Source: Cladorhizidae sp. MBARI D1340-BT2
Taxonomy: Eukaryota; Porifera; Demospongiae; Poecilosclerida; Cladorhizidae
Reading direction: 5' to 3'
Length of the DNA: 64,000 nucleotides
Assembly (NCBI GenBank): GCA_028752905.1
Contig: JAQNBH010000002.1
Coordinates: 27,511,932 to 27,575,931 of the forward strand
The position numbers and the translations under genes are program-made. The notes beneath the pieces were generated by a model. That model was not told the DNA's origin and did no database searches. It saw only the letters and a program-made list of their open reading frames with translations. This document shows, piece by piece, positions 34,972-50,290 of this stretch (position 1 is its first letter; the number at the start of each line of letters is the position of its first letter).

Positions 34972-37900
34972 TCAAGTAAGAGTACAATTCATAACTGCCC
35001 TAATTAACAAGACCAAAGTCCCAGATTTTGTCAACTGATAGAGAAGGCCCTTATCTGCAACATGTGAACAGATTATCAATAAATGTAGTGGTTTTTCACT
35101 GGCAGGCCACCGCTTTGGCAACTGGAAAACGCCAGGAAAAATCCCAAACCTTACCACTTCAAATCACCATAACTTGCTAATACTTAGAGTACTCAAAATT
35201 TTGGTACGTACAAAAGACAGATAATTAGAAGGGCTATCCGGTGATATAAAAAGTATCTTTTTTGGGTAAAGTGTAGAAAAGTTATGAGCTTCACGGCAAA
35301 AAAACAAGATTTTCGGGGGGAAAATGAGAAACATATAGACCAAATTAGGGCAAATATCAAGAACATGTTTAGCATCAAGTAAGAGTACAATTCATAACTG
35401 CCCTAATTAACAAGACCAAAGTCCCAGATTTTGTCAACTGATAGAGAAGGCCCTTATCTGCAACATGTGAACAGATTATCAATAAATGTAGTGGTTTTTC
35501 ACTGGCAGGCCACCGCTTTGGCAACTTGAAAACGCCAGGAAAAATCCCAAACCTTACCACTTCAAATCACCATAACTTGCTAATACTTAGAGTACTTAAA
35601 ATTTTGGCACGTACAAAAGACAGATAATTAGAAGAGCTATCCAGTAATATAAAAATTATCTTTTTTGGGTAAAGTGTAGAAAAGTTATGAGCTTCACGGC
35701 AAAAAAACAAGATTTTCGGGGGGAAAATGAGAAACATATAGACCAAATTAGGGCAAATATCAAGAACATGTTTAGCATCAAGTAAGAGTACAATTCATAA
35801 CTGCCCTAATTAACAAGACCAAAGTCCCAGATTTTGTCAACTGATAGAGAAGGCCCTTATCTGCAACATGTGAACAGATTATCAATAAATGTAGTGGTTT
35901 TTCACTGGCAGGCCACCGCTTTGGCAACTGGAAAACGCCAGGAAAAATCCCAAACCTTGCCACTTCAAATCACCATAACTTGCTAATACTTAGAGTACTT
36001 AAAATTTTGGCACGTACAAAATACAGATAATTAGAAGAGCTATCCGGTGATATAAATATTATCTTTTTGGGGTAAAGTGTAGAAAAGTTATGAGCTTCAC
36101 GGCAAAAAAACAAGATTTTCGGGGGGAAAATGAGAAACATATAGACCAAATTAGGGCAAATATCAAGAACATGTTTAGCATCAAGTAAGAGTACAATTCA
36201 TAACTGCCCTAATTAACAAGACCAAAGTCCCAGATTTTGTCAACTGATAGAGAAGGCCCTTATCTGCAACATGTGAACAGATTATCAATAAATGTAGTGG
36301 TTTTTCACTGGCAGGCCACCGCTTTGGCAACTGGAAAACGCCAGGAAAAATCCCAAACCTTACCACTTCAAATCACCATAACTTCCTAATACTTAGAGTA
36401 GTCAACATTTTGGCACGTACAAAAGACAGATAATTAGAAGGGCTATCCGGTGATATAAAAAGTATCTTTTTTGGGTAAAGTGTAGAAAAGTTATGAGCTT
36501 CACGGCAAAAAAACAAGATTTTCGGGGGGAAAATGAGAAACATATAGACCAAATTAGGGCAAATATCAAGAACATGTTTAGCATCAAGTAAGAGTACAAT
36601 TCATAACTGCCCTAATTAACAAGACCAAAGTCCCAGATTTTGTCAACTGATAGAGAAGGCCCTTATCTGCAACATGTGAACAGATTATCAATAAATGTAG
36701 TGGTTTTTCACTGGCAGGCCACCGCTTTGGCAACTTGAAAACGCCAGGAAAAATCCCAAACCTTGCCACTTCAAATCACCATAACTTGCTAATACTTAGA
36801 GTACTTAAAATTTTGGCACGTACAAAATACAGATAATTAGAAGAGCTATCCGGTGATATAAATATTATCTTTTTTGGGTAAAGTGTAGAAAAGTTATGAG
36901 CTTCACGGCAAAAAAACAAGATTTTCGGGGGGGAAATGAGAAACATATAGACCAAATTAGGGCAAATATCAAGAACATGTTTAGCATCAAGTAAGAGTAC
37001 AATTCATAACTGCCCTAATTAACAAGACCAAAGTCCCAGATTTTGTCAACTGATAGAGAAGGCCCTTATCTGCAACATGTGAACAGATTATCAATAAATG
37101 TAGTGGTTTTTCACTGGCAGGCCACCGCTTTGGCAACTGGAAAACGCCAGGAAAAATCCCAAACCTTACCACTTCAAATCACCATAACTTGCTAATACTT
37201 AGAGTACTCAAAATTTTGGTACGTACAAAAGACAGATAATTAGAAGGGCTATCCGGTGATATAAAAAGTATCTTTTTTGGGTAAAGTGTAGAAAAGTTAT
37301 GAGCTTCACGGCAAAAAAACAAGATTTTCGGGGGGAAAATGAGAAACATATAGACCAAATTAGGGCAAATATCAAGAACATGTTTAGCATCAAGTAAGAG
37401 TACAATTCATAACTGCCCTAATTAACAAGACCAAAGTCCCAGATTTTGTCAACTGATAGAGAAGGCCCTTATCTGCAACATGTGAACAGATTATCAATAA
37501 ATGTAGTGGTTTTTCACTGGCAGGCCACCGCTTTGGCAACTTGAAAACGCCAGGAAAAATCCCAAACCTTACCACTTCAAATCACCATAACTTGCTAATA
37601 CTTAGAGTACTTAAAATTTTGGCACGTACAAAAGACAGATAATTAGAAGAGCTATCCAGTAATATAAAAATTATCTTTTTTGGGTAAAGTGTAGAAAAGT
37701 TATGAGCTTCACGGCAAAAAAACAAGATTTTCGGGGGGAAAATGAGAAACATATAGACCAAATTAGGGCAAATATCAAGAACATGTTTAGCATCAAGTAA
37801 GAGTACAATTCATAACTGCCCTAATTAACAAGACCAAAGTCCCAGATTTTGTCAACTGATAGAGAAGGCCCTTATCTGCAACATGTGAACAGATTATCAA

Positions 37901-39001
37901 TAAATGTAGTGGTTTTTCACTGGCAGGCCACCGCTTTGGCAACTGGAAAACGCCAGGAAAAATCCCAAACCTTGCCACTTCAAATCACCATAACTTGCTA
38001 ATACTTAGAGTACTTAAAATTTTGGCACGTACAAAATACAGATAATTAGAAGAGCTATCCGGTGATATAAATATTATCTTTTTGGGGTAAAGTGTAGAAA
38101 AGTTATGAGCTTCACGGCAAAAAAACAAGATTTTCGGGGGGAAAATGAGAAACATATAGACCAAATTAGGGCAAATATCAAGAACATGTTTAGCATCAAG
38201 TAAGAGTACAATTCATAACTGCCCTAATTAACAAGACCAAAGTCCCAGATTTTGTCAACTGATAGAGAAGGCCCTTATCTGCAACATGTGAACAGATTAT
38301 CAATAAATGTAGTGGTTTTTCACTGGCAGGCCACCGCTTTGGCAACTGGAAAACGCCAGGAAAAATCCCAAACCTTACCACTTCAAATCACCATAACTTC
38401 CTAATACTTAGAGTAGTCAACATTTTGGCACGTACAAAAGACAGATAATTAGAAGGGCTATCCGGTGATATAAAAAGTATCTTTTTTGGGTAAAGTGTAG
38501 AAAAGTTATGAGCTTCACGGCAAAAAAACAAGATTTTCGGGGGGAAAATGAGAAACATATAGACCAAATTAGGGCAAATATCAAGAACATGTTTAGCATC
38601 AAGTAAGAGTACAATTCATAACTGCCCTAATTAACAAGACCAAAGTCCCAGATTTTGTCAACTGATAGAGAAGGCCCTTATCTGCAACATGTGAACAGAT
38701 TATCAATAAATGTAGTGGTTTTTCACTGGCAGGCCACCGCTTTGGCAACTTGAAAACGCCAGGAAAAATCCCAAACCTTGCCACTTCAAATCACCATAAC
38801 TTGCTAATACTTAGAGTACTTAAAATTTTGGCACGTACAAAATACAGATAATTAGAAGAGCTATCCGGTGATATAAATATTATCTTTTTTGGGTAAAGTG
38901 TAGAAAAGTTATGAGCTTCACGGCAAAAAAACAAGATTTTCGGGGGGGAAATGAGAAACATATAGACCAAATTAGGGCAAATATCAAGAACATGTTTAGC
39001 A
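34972..39001. repeat. 2015-bp 5-mer HOR, two copies
   Basis: Units 34972-36986 and 36987-39001 each contain five monomers in the same type order. The order is a GGTACGTAC type, a CCAGTAATAT type, a CTTGCC/AACTGG type with TTTTTGGGG, an AGTAGTC type and a CTTGCC/AACTTG type. The step is exactly 2015 bp both times. Differences are few; the fifth monomers both carry the seven-G run near 36927 and 38941. A partial third copy starts at 39002. Confidence 0.88.
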
Positions 39002-42000
39002 TCAAGTAAGAGTACAATTCATAACTGCCCTAATTAACAAGACCAAAGTCCCAGATTTTGTCAACTGATAGAGAAGGCCCTTATCTGCAACATGTGAACA
39101 GATTATCAATAAATGTAGTGGTTTTTCACTGGCAGGCCACCGCTTTGGCAACTGGAAAACGCCAGGAAAAATCCCAAACCTTACCACTTCAAATCACCAT
39201 AACTTGCTAATACTTAGAGTACTCAAAATTTTGGTACGTACAAAAGACAGATAATTAGAAGGGCTATCCGGTGATATAAAAAGTATCTTTTTTGGGTAAA
39301 GTGTAGAAAAGTTATGAGCTTCACGGCAAAAAAACAAGATTTTCGGGGGGAAAATGAGAAACATATAGACCAAATTAGGGCAAATATCAAGAACATGTTT
39401 AGCATCAAGTAAGAGTACAATTCATAACTGCCCTAATTAACAAGACCAAAGTCCCAGATTTTGTCAACTGATAGAGAAGGCCCTTATCTGCAACATGTGA
39501 ACAGATTATCAATAAATGTAGTGGTTTTTCACTGGCAGGCCACCGCTTTGGCAACTGGAAAACGCCAGGAAAAATCCCAAACCTTACCACTTCAAATCAC
39601 CATAACTTCCTAATACTTAGAGTACTCAACATTTTGGCACGTACAAAAGACAGATAATTAGAAGGGCTATCCGATGATATTAAAAGTATCTTTTTGGGGT
39701 AAAGTGTAGAAAAGTTATGAGCTTCACGGCAAAAAAACAAGATTTTCGGGGGGAAAATGAGAAACATATAGACCAAATTAGGGCAAATATCAAGAACATG
39801 TTTAGCATCAAGTAAGAGTACAATTCATAACTGCCCTAATTAACAAGACCAAAGTCCCAAATTTTGTCAACTGATAGAGAAGGCCCTTATCTGCAACATG
39901 TGAACAGATTATCAATAAATGTAGTGGTTTTTCACTGGCAGGCCACCGCTTTGGCAACTTGAAAACGCCAGGAAAAATCCCAAACCTTGCCACTTCAAAT
40001 CACCATAACTTGCTAATACTTAGAGTACTTAAAATTTTGGCACGTACAAAATACAGATAATTAGAAGAGCTATCCGGTGATATAAATATTATCTTTTTTG
40101 GGTAAAGTGTAGAAAAGTTATGAGCTTCACGGCAAAAAAACAAGATTTTCGGGGGGAAAATGAGAAACATATAGACCAAATTAGGGCAAATATCAAGAAC
40201 ATGTTTAGCATCAAGTAAGAGTACAATTCATAACTGCCCTAATTAACAAGACCAAAGTCCCAGATTTTGTCAACTGATAGAGAAGGCCCTTATCTGCAAC
40301 ATGTGAACAGATTATCAATAAATGTAGTGGTTTTTCACTGGCAGGCCACCGCTTTGGCAACTGGAAAACGCCAGGAAAAATCCCAAACCTTACCACTTCA
40401 AATCACCATAACTTGCTAATACTTAGAGTACTCAAAATTTTGGTACGTACAAAAGACAGATAATTAGAAGGGCTATCCGGTGATATAAAAAGTATCTTTT
40501 TTGGGTAAAGTGTAGAAAAGTTATGAGCTTCACGGCAAAAAAACAAGATTTTCGGGGGGAAAATGAGAAACATATAGACCAAATTAGGGCAAATATCAAG
40601 AACATGTTTAGCATCAAGTAAGAGTACAATTCATAACTGCCCTAATTAACAAGACCAAAGTCCCAGATTTTGTCAACTGATAGAGAAGGCCCTTATCTGC
40701 AACATGTGAACAGATTATCAATAAATGTAGTGGTTTTTCACTGGCAGGCCACCGCTTTGGCAACTTGAAAACGCCAGGAAAAATCCCAAACCTTACCACT
40801 TCAAATCACCATAACTTGCTAATACTTAGAGTACTTAAAATTTTGGCACGTACAAAAGACAGATAATTAGAAGAGCTATCCGATGATATAAAAATTATCT
40901 TTTTTGGGTAAAGTGTAGAAAAGTTATGAGCTTCACGGCAAAAAAACAAGATTTTCGGGGAGGAAAATGAGAAACATATAGACCAAATTAGGGCAAATAT
41001 CAAGAACATGTTTAGCATCAAGTAAGAGTACAATTCATAACTGCCCTAATTAACAAGACCAAAGTCCCAGATTTTGTCAACTGATAGAGAAGGCCCTTAT
41101 CTGCAACATGTGAACAGATTATCAATAAATGTAGTGGTTTTTCACTGGCAGGCCACCGCTTTGGCAACTTGAAAACGCCAGGAAAAATCCCAAACCTTGC
41201 CACTTCAAATCACCATAACTTGCTAATACTTAGAGTACTTAAAATTTTGGCACGTACAAAATACAGATAATTAGAAGAGCTATCCGGTGATATAAATATT
41301 ATCTTTTTTGGGTAAAGTGTAGAAAAGTTATGAGCTTCACGGCAAAAAAACAAGATTTTCGGGGGGAAAATGAGAAACATATAGACCAAATTAGGGCAAA
41401 TATCAAGAACATGTTTAGCATCAAGTAAGAGTACAATTCATAACTGCCCTAATTAACAAGACCAAAGTCCCAGATTTTGTCAACTGATAGAGAAGGCCCT
41501 TATCTGCAACATGTGAACAGATTATCAATAAATGTAGTGGTTTTTCACTGGCAGGCCACCGCTTTGGCAACTGGAAAACGCCAGGAAAAATCCCAAACCT
41601 TACCACTTCAAATCACCATAACTTCCTAATACTTAGAGTACTCAACATTTTGGCACGTACAAAAGACAGATAATTAGAAGGGCTATCCGATGATATAAAA
41701 ATTATCTTTTTTGGGTAAAGTGTAGAAAAGTTATGAGCTTCACGGCAAAAAAACAAGATTTTCGGGGAGGAAAATGAGAAACATATAGACCAAATTAGGG
41801 CAAATATCAAGAACATGTTTAGCATCAAGTAAGAGTACAATTCATAACTGCCCTAATTAACAAGACCAAAGTCCCAGATTTTGTCAACTGATAGAGAAGG
41901 CCCTTATCTGCAACATGTGAACAGATTATCAATAAATGTAGTGGTTTTTCACTGGCAGGCCACCGCTTTGGCAACTTGAAAACGCCAGGAAAAATCCCAA

Positions 42001-43034
42001 ACCTTGCCACTTCAAATCACCATAACTTGCTAATACTTAGAGTACTTAAAATTTTGGCACGTACAAAATACAGATAATTAGAAGAGCTATCCGGTGATAT
42101 AAATATTATCTTTTTTGGGTAAAGTGTAGAAAAGTTATGAGCTTCACGGCAAAAAAACAAGATTTTCGGGGGGAAAATGAGAAACATATAGACCAAATTA
42201 GGGCAAATATCAAGAACATGTTTAGCATCAAGTAAGAGTACAATTCATAACTGCCCTAATTAACAAGACCAAAGTCCCAGATTTTGTCAACTGATAGAGA
42301 AGGCCCTTATCTGCAACATGTGAACAGATTATCAATAAATGTAGTGGTTTTTCACTGGCAGGCCACCGCTTTGGCAACTGGAAAACGCCAGGAAAAATCC
42401 CAAACCTTACCACTTCAAATCACCATAACTTGCTAATACTTAGAGTACTCAAAATTTTGGCACGTACAAAAGACAGATAATTAGAAGGGCTATCCGGTGA
42501 TATAAAAAGTATCTTTTTTGGGTAAAGTGTAGAAAAGTTATGAGCTTCACGGCAAAAAAACAAGATTTTCGGGGGGAAAATGAGAAACATATAGACCAAA
42601 TTAGGGCAAATATCAAGAACATGTTTAGCATCAAGTAAGAGTACAATTCATAACTGCCCTAATTAACAAGACCAAAGTCCCAGATTTTGTCAACTGATAG
42701 AGAAGGCCCTTATCTGCAACATGTGAACAGATTATCAATAAATGTAGTGGTTTTTCACTGGCAGGCCACCGCTTTGGCAACTTGAAAACGCCAGGAAAAA
42801 TCCCAAACCTTACCACTTCAAATCACCATAACTTGCTAATACTTAGAGTACTTAAAATTTTGGCACGTACAAAAGACAGATAATTAGAAGAGCTATCCAG
42901 TAATATAAAAAATTATCTTTTTTGGGTAAAGTGTAGAAAAGTTATGAGCTTCACGGCAAAAAAACAAGATTTTCGGGGGGAAAATGAGAAACATATAGAC
43001 CAAATTAGGGCAAATATCAAGAACATGTTTAGCA

Positions 43035-46000
43035 TCAAGTAAGAGTACAATTCATAACTGCCCTAATTAACAAGACCAAAGTCCCAGATTTTGTCAACTG
43101 ATAGAGAAGGCCCTTATCTGCAACATGTGAACAGATTATCAATAAATGTAGTGGTTTTTCACTGGCAGGCCACCGCTTTGGCAACTGGAAAACGCCAGGA
43201 AAAATCCCAAACCTTACCACTTCAAATCACCATAACTTCCTAATACTTAGAGTACTCAACATTTTGGCACGTACAAAAGACAGATAATTAGAAGGGCTAT
43301 CCGGTGATATAAAAAGTATCTTTTTTGGGTAAAGTGTAGAAAAGTTATGAGCTTCACGGCAAAACAACAAGATTTTCGGGGGGAAAATGAGAAACATATA
43401 GACCAAATTAGGGCAAATATCAAGAACATGTTTAGCATCAAGTAAGAGTACAATTCATAACTGCCCTAATTAACAAGACCAAAGTCCCAGATTTTGTCAA
43501 CTGATAGAGAAGGCCCTTATCTGCAACATGTGAACAGATTATCAATAAATGTAGTGGTTTTTCACTGGCAGGCCACCGCTTTGGCAACTTGAAAACGCCA
43601 GGAAAAATCCCAAACCTTACCACTTCAAATCACCATAACTTGCTAATACTTAGAGTACTAAAAATTTTGGCACGTACAAAAGACAGATAATTAGAAGGGC
43701 TATCCGGTGATATAAAAAGTATCTTTTTTGGGTAAAGTGTAGAAAAGTTATGAGCTTCACGGCAAAAAAACAAGATTTTCGGGAGGAAAATGAGAAACAT
43801 ATAGACCAAATTAGGGCAAATATCAAGAACATGTTTAGCATCAAGTAAGAGTACAATTCATAACTGCCCTAATTAACAAGACCAAAGTCCCAGATTTTGT
43901 CAACTGATAGAGAAGGCCCTTATCTGCAACATGTGAACAGATTATCAATAAATGTAGTGGTTTTTCACTGGCAGGCCACCGCTTTGGCAACTTGAAAACG
44001 CCAGGAAAAATCCCAAACCTTACCACTTCAAATCACCATAACTTGCTAATACTTAGAGTACTTAAAATTTTGGCACGTACAAAAGACAGATAATTAGAAG
44101 AGCTATCCAGTAATATAAAAATTATCTTTTTTGGGTAAAGTGTAGAAAAGTTATGAGCTTCACGGCAAAAAAACAAGATTTTCGGGGGGAAAATGAGAAA
44201 CATATAGACCAAATTAGGGCAAATATCAAGAACATGTTTAGCATCAAGTAAGAGTACAATTCATAACTGCCCTAATTAACAAGACCAAAGTCCCAGATTT
44301 TGTCAACTGATAGAGAAGGCCCTTATCTGCAACATGTGAACAGATTATCAATAAATGTAGTGGTTTTTCACTGGCAGGCCACCGCTTTGGCAACTGGAAA
44401 ACGCCAGGAAAAATCCCAAACCTTACCACTTCAAATCACCATAACTTCCTAATACTTAGAGTACTCAACATTTTGGCACGTACAAAAGACAGATAATTAG
44501 AAGGGCTATCCGGTGATATAAAAATTATCTTTTTTGGGTAAAGTGTAGAAAAGTTATGAGCTTCACGGCAAAAAAACAAGATTTTCGGGGGGAAAATGAG
44601 AAACATATAGACCAAATTAGGGCAAATATCAAGAACATGTTTAGCATCAAGTAAGAGTACAATTCATAACTGCCCTAATTAACAAGACCAAAGTCCCAGA
44701 TTTTGTCAACTGATAGAGAAGGCCCTTATCTGCAACATGTGAACAGATTATCAATAAATGTAGTGGTTTTTCACTGGCAGGCCACCGCTTTGGCAACTGG
44801 AAAACGCCAGGAAAAATCCCAAACCTTACCACTTCAAATCACCATAACTTCCTAATACTTAGAGTACTCAACATTTTGGCACGTACAAAAGACAGATAAT
44901 TAGAAGGGCTATCCGGTAATATAAAAAGTATCTTTTTTGGATAAAGTGTAGAAAAGTTATGAGCTTCACGGCAAAAAAACAAGATTTTCGGGGGGAAAAT
45001 GAGAAACATATAGACCAAATTAGGGCAAATATCAAGAACATGTTTAGCATCAAGTAAGAGTACAATTCATAACTGCCCTAATTAACAAGACCAAAGTCCC
45101 AGATTTTGTCAACTGATAGAGAAGGCCCTTATCTGCAACATGTGAACAGATTATCAATAAATGTAGTGGTTTTTCACTGGCAGGCCACCGCTTTGGCAAC
45201 TTGAAAACGCCAGGAAAAATCCCAAACCTTACCACTTCAAATCGCCATAACTTGCTAATACTTAGAGTACTTAAAATTTTGGCACGTACAAAAGACAGAT
45301 AATTAGAAGAGCTATCCGGTGATATAAAAATTATCTTTTTTGGGTAAAGTGTAGAAAAGTTATGAGCTTCACGGCAAAAGAACAAGATTTTCGGGGGGAA
45401 AATGAGAAACATATAGACCAAATTAGGGCAAATATCAAGAACATGTTTAGCATCAAGTAAGAGTACAATTCATAACTGCCCTAATTAACAAGACCAAAGT
45501 CCCAGATTTTGTCAACTGATAGAGAAGGCCCTTATCTGCAACATGTGAACAGATTATCAATAAATGTAGTGGTTTTTCACTGGCAGGCCACCGCTTTGGC
45601 AACTGGAAAACGCCAGGAAAAATCCCAAACCTTACCACTTCAAATCACCATAACTTCCTAATACTTAGAGTACTCAACATTTTGGCACGTACAAAAGACA
45701 GATAATTAGAAGGGCTATCCGGTGATATAAAAAGTATCTTTTTTGGGTAAAGTGTAGAAAAGTTATGAGCTTCACGGCAAAACAACAAGATTTTCGGGGG
45801 GAAAATGAGAAACATATAGACCAAATTAGGGCAAATATCAAGAACATGTTTAGCATCAAGTAAGAGTACAATTCATAACTGCCCTAATTAACAAGACCAA
45901 AGTCCCAGATTTTGTCAACTGATAGAGAAGGCCCTTATCTGCAACATGTGAACAGATTATCAATAAATGTAGTGGTTTTTCACTGGCAGGCCACCGCTTT

Positions 46001-47870
46001 GGCAACTTGAAAACGCCAGGAAAAATCCCAAACCTTACCACTTCAAATCACCATAACTTGCTAATACTTAGAGTACTAAAAATTTTGGCACGTACAAAAG
46101 ACAGATAATTAGAAGGGCTATCCGGTGATATAAAAAGTATCTTTTTTGGGTAAAGTGTAGAAAAGTTATGAGCTTCACGGCAAAAAAACAAGATTTTCGG
46201 GAGGAAAATGAGAAACATATAGACCAAATTAGGGCAAATATCAAGAACATGTTTAGCATCAAGTAAGAGTACAATTCATAACTGCCCTAATTAACAAGAC
46301 CAAAGTCCCAGATTTTGTCAACTGATAGAGAAGGCCCTTATCTGCAACATGTGAACAGATTATCAATAAATGTAGTGGTTTTTCACTGGCAGGCCACCGC
46401 TTTGGCAACTTGAAAACGCCAGGAAAAATCCCAAACCTTACCACTTCAAATCACCATAACTTGCTAATACTTAGAGTACTTAAAATTTTGGCACGTACAA
46501 AAGACAGATAATTAGAAGAGCTATCCAGTAATATAAAAATTATCTTTTTTGGGTAAAGTGTAGAAAAGTTATGAGCTTCACGGCAAAAAAACAAGATTTT
46601 CGGGGGGAAAATGAGAAACATATAGACCAAATTAGGGCAAATATCAAGAACATGTTTAGCATCAAGTAAGAGTACAATTCATAACTGCCCTAATTAACAA
46701 GACCAAAGTCCCAGATTTTGTCAACTGATAGAGAAGGCCCTTATCTGCAACATGTGAACAGATTATCAATAAATGTAGTGGTTTTTCACTGGCAGGCCAC
46801 CGCTTTGGCAACTGGAAAACGCCAGGAAAAATCCCAAACCTTACCACTTCAAATCACCATAACTTCCTAATACTTAGAGTACTCAACATTTTGGCACGTA
46901 CAAAAGACAGATAATTAGAAGGGCTATCCGGTGATATAAAAATTATCTTTTTTGGGTAAAGTGTAGAAAAGTTATGAGCTTCACGGCAAAAAAACAAGAT
47001 TTTCGGGGGGAAAATGAGAAACATATAGACCAAATTAGGGCAAATATCAAGAACATGTTTAGCATCAAGTAAGAGTACAATTCATAACTGCCCTAATTAA
47101 CAAGACCAAAGTCCCAGATTTTGTCAACTGATAGAGAAGGCCCTTATCTGCAACATGTGAACAGATTATCAATAAATGTAGTGGTTTTTCACTGGCAGGC
47201 CACCGCTTTGGCAACTGGAAAACGCCAGGAAAAATCCCAAACCTTACCACTTCAAATCACCATAACTTCCTAATACTTAGAGTACTCAACATTTTGGCAC
47301 GTACAAAAGACAGATAATTAGAAGGGCTATCCGGTAATATAAAAAGTATCTTTTTTGGATAAAGTGTAGAAAAGTTATGAGCTTCACGGCAAAAAAACAA
47401 GATTTTCGGGGGGAAAATGAGAAACATATAGACCAAATTAGGGCAAATATCAAGAACATGTTTAGCATCAAGTAAGAGTACAATTCATAACTGCCCTAAT
47501 TAACAAGACCAAAGTCCCAGATTTTGTCAACTGATAGAGAAGGCCCTTATCTGCAACATGTGAACAGATTATCAATAAATGTAGTGGTTTTTCACTGGCA
47601 GGCCACCGCTTTGGCAACTTGAAAACGCCAGGAAAAATCCCAAACCTTACCACTTCAAATCGCCATAACTTGCTAATACTTAGAGTACTTAAAATTTTGG
47701 CACGTACAAAAGACAGATAATTAGAAGAGCTATCCGGTGATATAAAAATTATCTTTTTTGGGTAAAGTGTAGAAAAGTTATGAGCTTCACGGCAAAAGAA
47801 CAAGATTTTCGGGGGGGAAATGAGAAACATATAGACCAAATTAGGGCAAATATCAAGAACATGTTTAGCA
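43035..47870. repeat. 2418-bp 6-mer HOR, two nearly identical copies
   Basis: Units 43035-45452 and 45453-47870 match monomer by monomer, including rare private variants. These are AAAACAACAAG (43363 and 45781), AGTACTAAAAATT (43654 and 46072), CGGGAGGAAAATG (43789 and 46199), GGTAATATAAAAAGT, TTTTTTGGATAAAG, AAATCGCCATAAC (45239 and 47657) and AAAAGAACAAG. The one difference I noted is A versus G in the G-run (45399 versus 47817). This is the youngest-looking duplication among the simple monomers. Confidence 0.92.
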
Positions 47871-48276
47871 TCAAGTAAGAGTACAATTCATAACTGCCCT
47901 AATTAACAAGACCAAAGTCCCAGATTTTGTCAACTGATAGAGAAGGCCCTTATCTGCAACATGTGAACAGATTATCAATAAATGTAGTGGTTTTTCACTG
48001 GCAGGCCACCGCTTTGGCAACTGGAAAACGCCAGGAAAAATCCCAAACCTTACCACTTCAAATCACCATAACTTCCTAATACTTAGAGTACTCAACATTT
48101 TGGCACGTACAAAAGACAGATAATTAGAAGGGCTATCCGGTGGTGATATAAAAATTATCTTTTTTGGGTAAAGTGTAGAAAAGTTATGAGCTTCACGGCA
48201 AAAAAACAAGATTTTCGGGGGGAAAATGAGAAACATATAGACCAAATTAGGGCAAATATCAAGAACATGTTTAGCA

Positions 48277-49887
48277 TCAAGTAAGAGTACAATTCATAAC
48301 TGCCCTAATTAACAAGACCAAAGTCCCAGATTTTGTCAACTGATAGAGAAGGCCCTTATCTGCAACATGTGAACAGATTATCAATAAATGTAGTGGTTTT
48401 TCACTGGCAGGCCACCGCTTTGGCAACTTGAAAACGCCAGGAAAAATCCCAAACCTTGCCACTTCAAATCACCATAACTTGCTAATACTTAGAGTACTTA
48501 ACATTTTGGCACGTACAAAATACAGATAATTAGAAGAGCTATCCGGTGATATAAATATTATCTTTTTGGGGTAAAGTGTAGAAAAGTTATGAGCTTCACG
48601 GCAAAAAAACAAGATTTTCGGGGGGAAAATGAGAAACATATAGACCAAATTAGGGCAAATATCAAGAACATGTTTAGCATCAAGTAAGAGTACAATTCAT
48701 AACTGCCCTAATTAACAAGACCAAAGTCCCAGATTTTGTCAACTGATAGAGAAGGCCCTTATCTGCAACATGTGAACAGATTATCAATAAATGTAGTGGT
48801 TTTTCACTGGCAGGCCACCGCTTTGGCAACTGGAAAACGCCAGGAAAAATCCCAAACCTTACCACTTCAAATCACCATAACTTCCTAATACTTAGAGTAC
48901 TCAACATTTTGGCACGTACAAAAGACAGATAATTAGAAGGGCTATCCGGTGATATAAAAAGTATCTTTTTTGGGTAAAGTGTAGAAAAGTTATGAGCTTC
49001 ACGGCAAAAAAACAAGATTTTCGGGGGGAAAATGAGAAACATATAGACCAAATTAGGGCAAATATCAAGAACATGTTTAGCATCAAGTAAGAGTACAATT
49101 CATAACTGCCCTAATTAACAAGACCAAAGTCCCAGATTTTGTCAACTGATAGAGAAGGCCCTTATCTGCAACATGTGAACAGATTATCAATAAATGTAGT
49201 GGTTTTTCACTGGCAGGCCACCGCTTTGGCAACTTGAAAACGCCAGGAAAAATCCCAAACCTTGCCACTTCAAATCACCATAACTTGCTAATACTTAGAG
49301 TACTTAACATTTTGGCACGTACAAAATACAGATAATTAGAAGAGCTATCCGGTGATATAAATATTATCTTTTTTGGGTAAAGTGTAGAAAGTTATGAGCT
49401 TCACGGCAAAAAAACAAGATTTTCGGGGGGGAAATGAGAAACATATAGACCAAATTAGGGCAAATATCAAGAACATGTTTAGCATCAAGTAAGAGTACAA
49501 TTCATAACTGCCCTAATTAACAAGACCAAAGTCCCAGATTTTGTCAACTGATAGAGAAGGCCCTTATCTGCAACATGTGAACAGATTATCAATAAATGTA
49601 GTGGTTTTTCACTGGCAGGCCACCGCTTTGGCAACTGGAAAACGCCAGGAAAAATCCCAAACCTTACAACTTTAAATCACCATAACTTCCTAATACTTAG
49701 AGTACTCAACATTTTGGCACGTACAAAAGACAGATAATTAGAAGGGCTATCCGGTGATATAAAAAGTATCTTTTTTGGGTAAAGTGTAGAAAAGTTATGA
49801 GCTTCACGGCAAAAAAACAAGATTTTCGGGGGGAAAATGAGAAACATATAGACCAAATTAGGGCAAATATCAAGAACATGTTTAGCA
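48277..49887. repeat. Two-copy dimer HOR near the array transition
   Basis: The monomers at 48277 and 49083 share CTTGCC, AACTTG and the unusual AGTACTTAACATT. The monomers at 48680 and 49486 share AGTACTCAAC and AAAAAGTATC. The step is about 806 bp. The second copy has a 1-bp loss (GTAGAAAGTT) and the unique TTACAACTTTAAATC at about 49664. Confidence 0.7.
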
Positions 49888-50290
49888 TCAAGTAAGAGTA
49901 CAATTCATAACTGCCCTAATTAACAAGACCAAAGTCCCAGATTTTGTCAACTGATAGAGAAGGCCCTTATCTGCAACATGTGAACAGATTATCAATAAAT
50001 GTAGTGGTTTTTCACTGGCAGGCCACCGCTTTGGCAACTTGAAAACGCCAGGAAAAATCCCAAACCTTACCACTTCAAATCACCATAACTTCCTAATACT
50101 TAGAGTACTCAACATTTTGGCACGTACAAAAGACAGATAATTAGAAGGGCTATCCGGTGATATAAAAATTATCTTTTTTGGGTAAAGTGTCGAAAAGTTA
50201 TGAGCTTCACGGCAAAAAAACAAGATTTTCGGGGGGAAAATGAGAAACATATAGACCAAATTAGGGCAAATATCAAGAACATGTTTAGCA

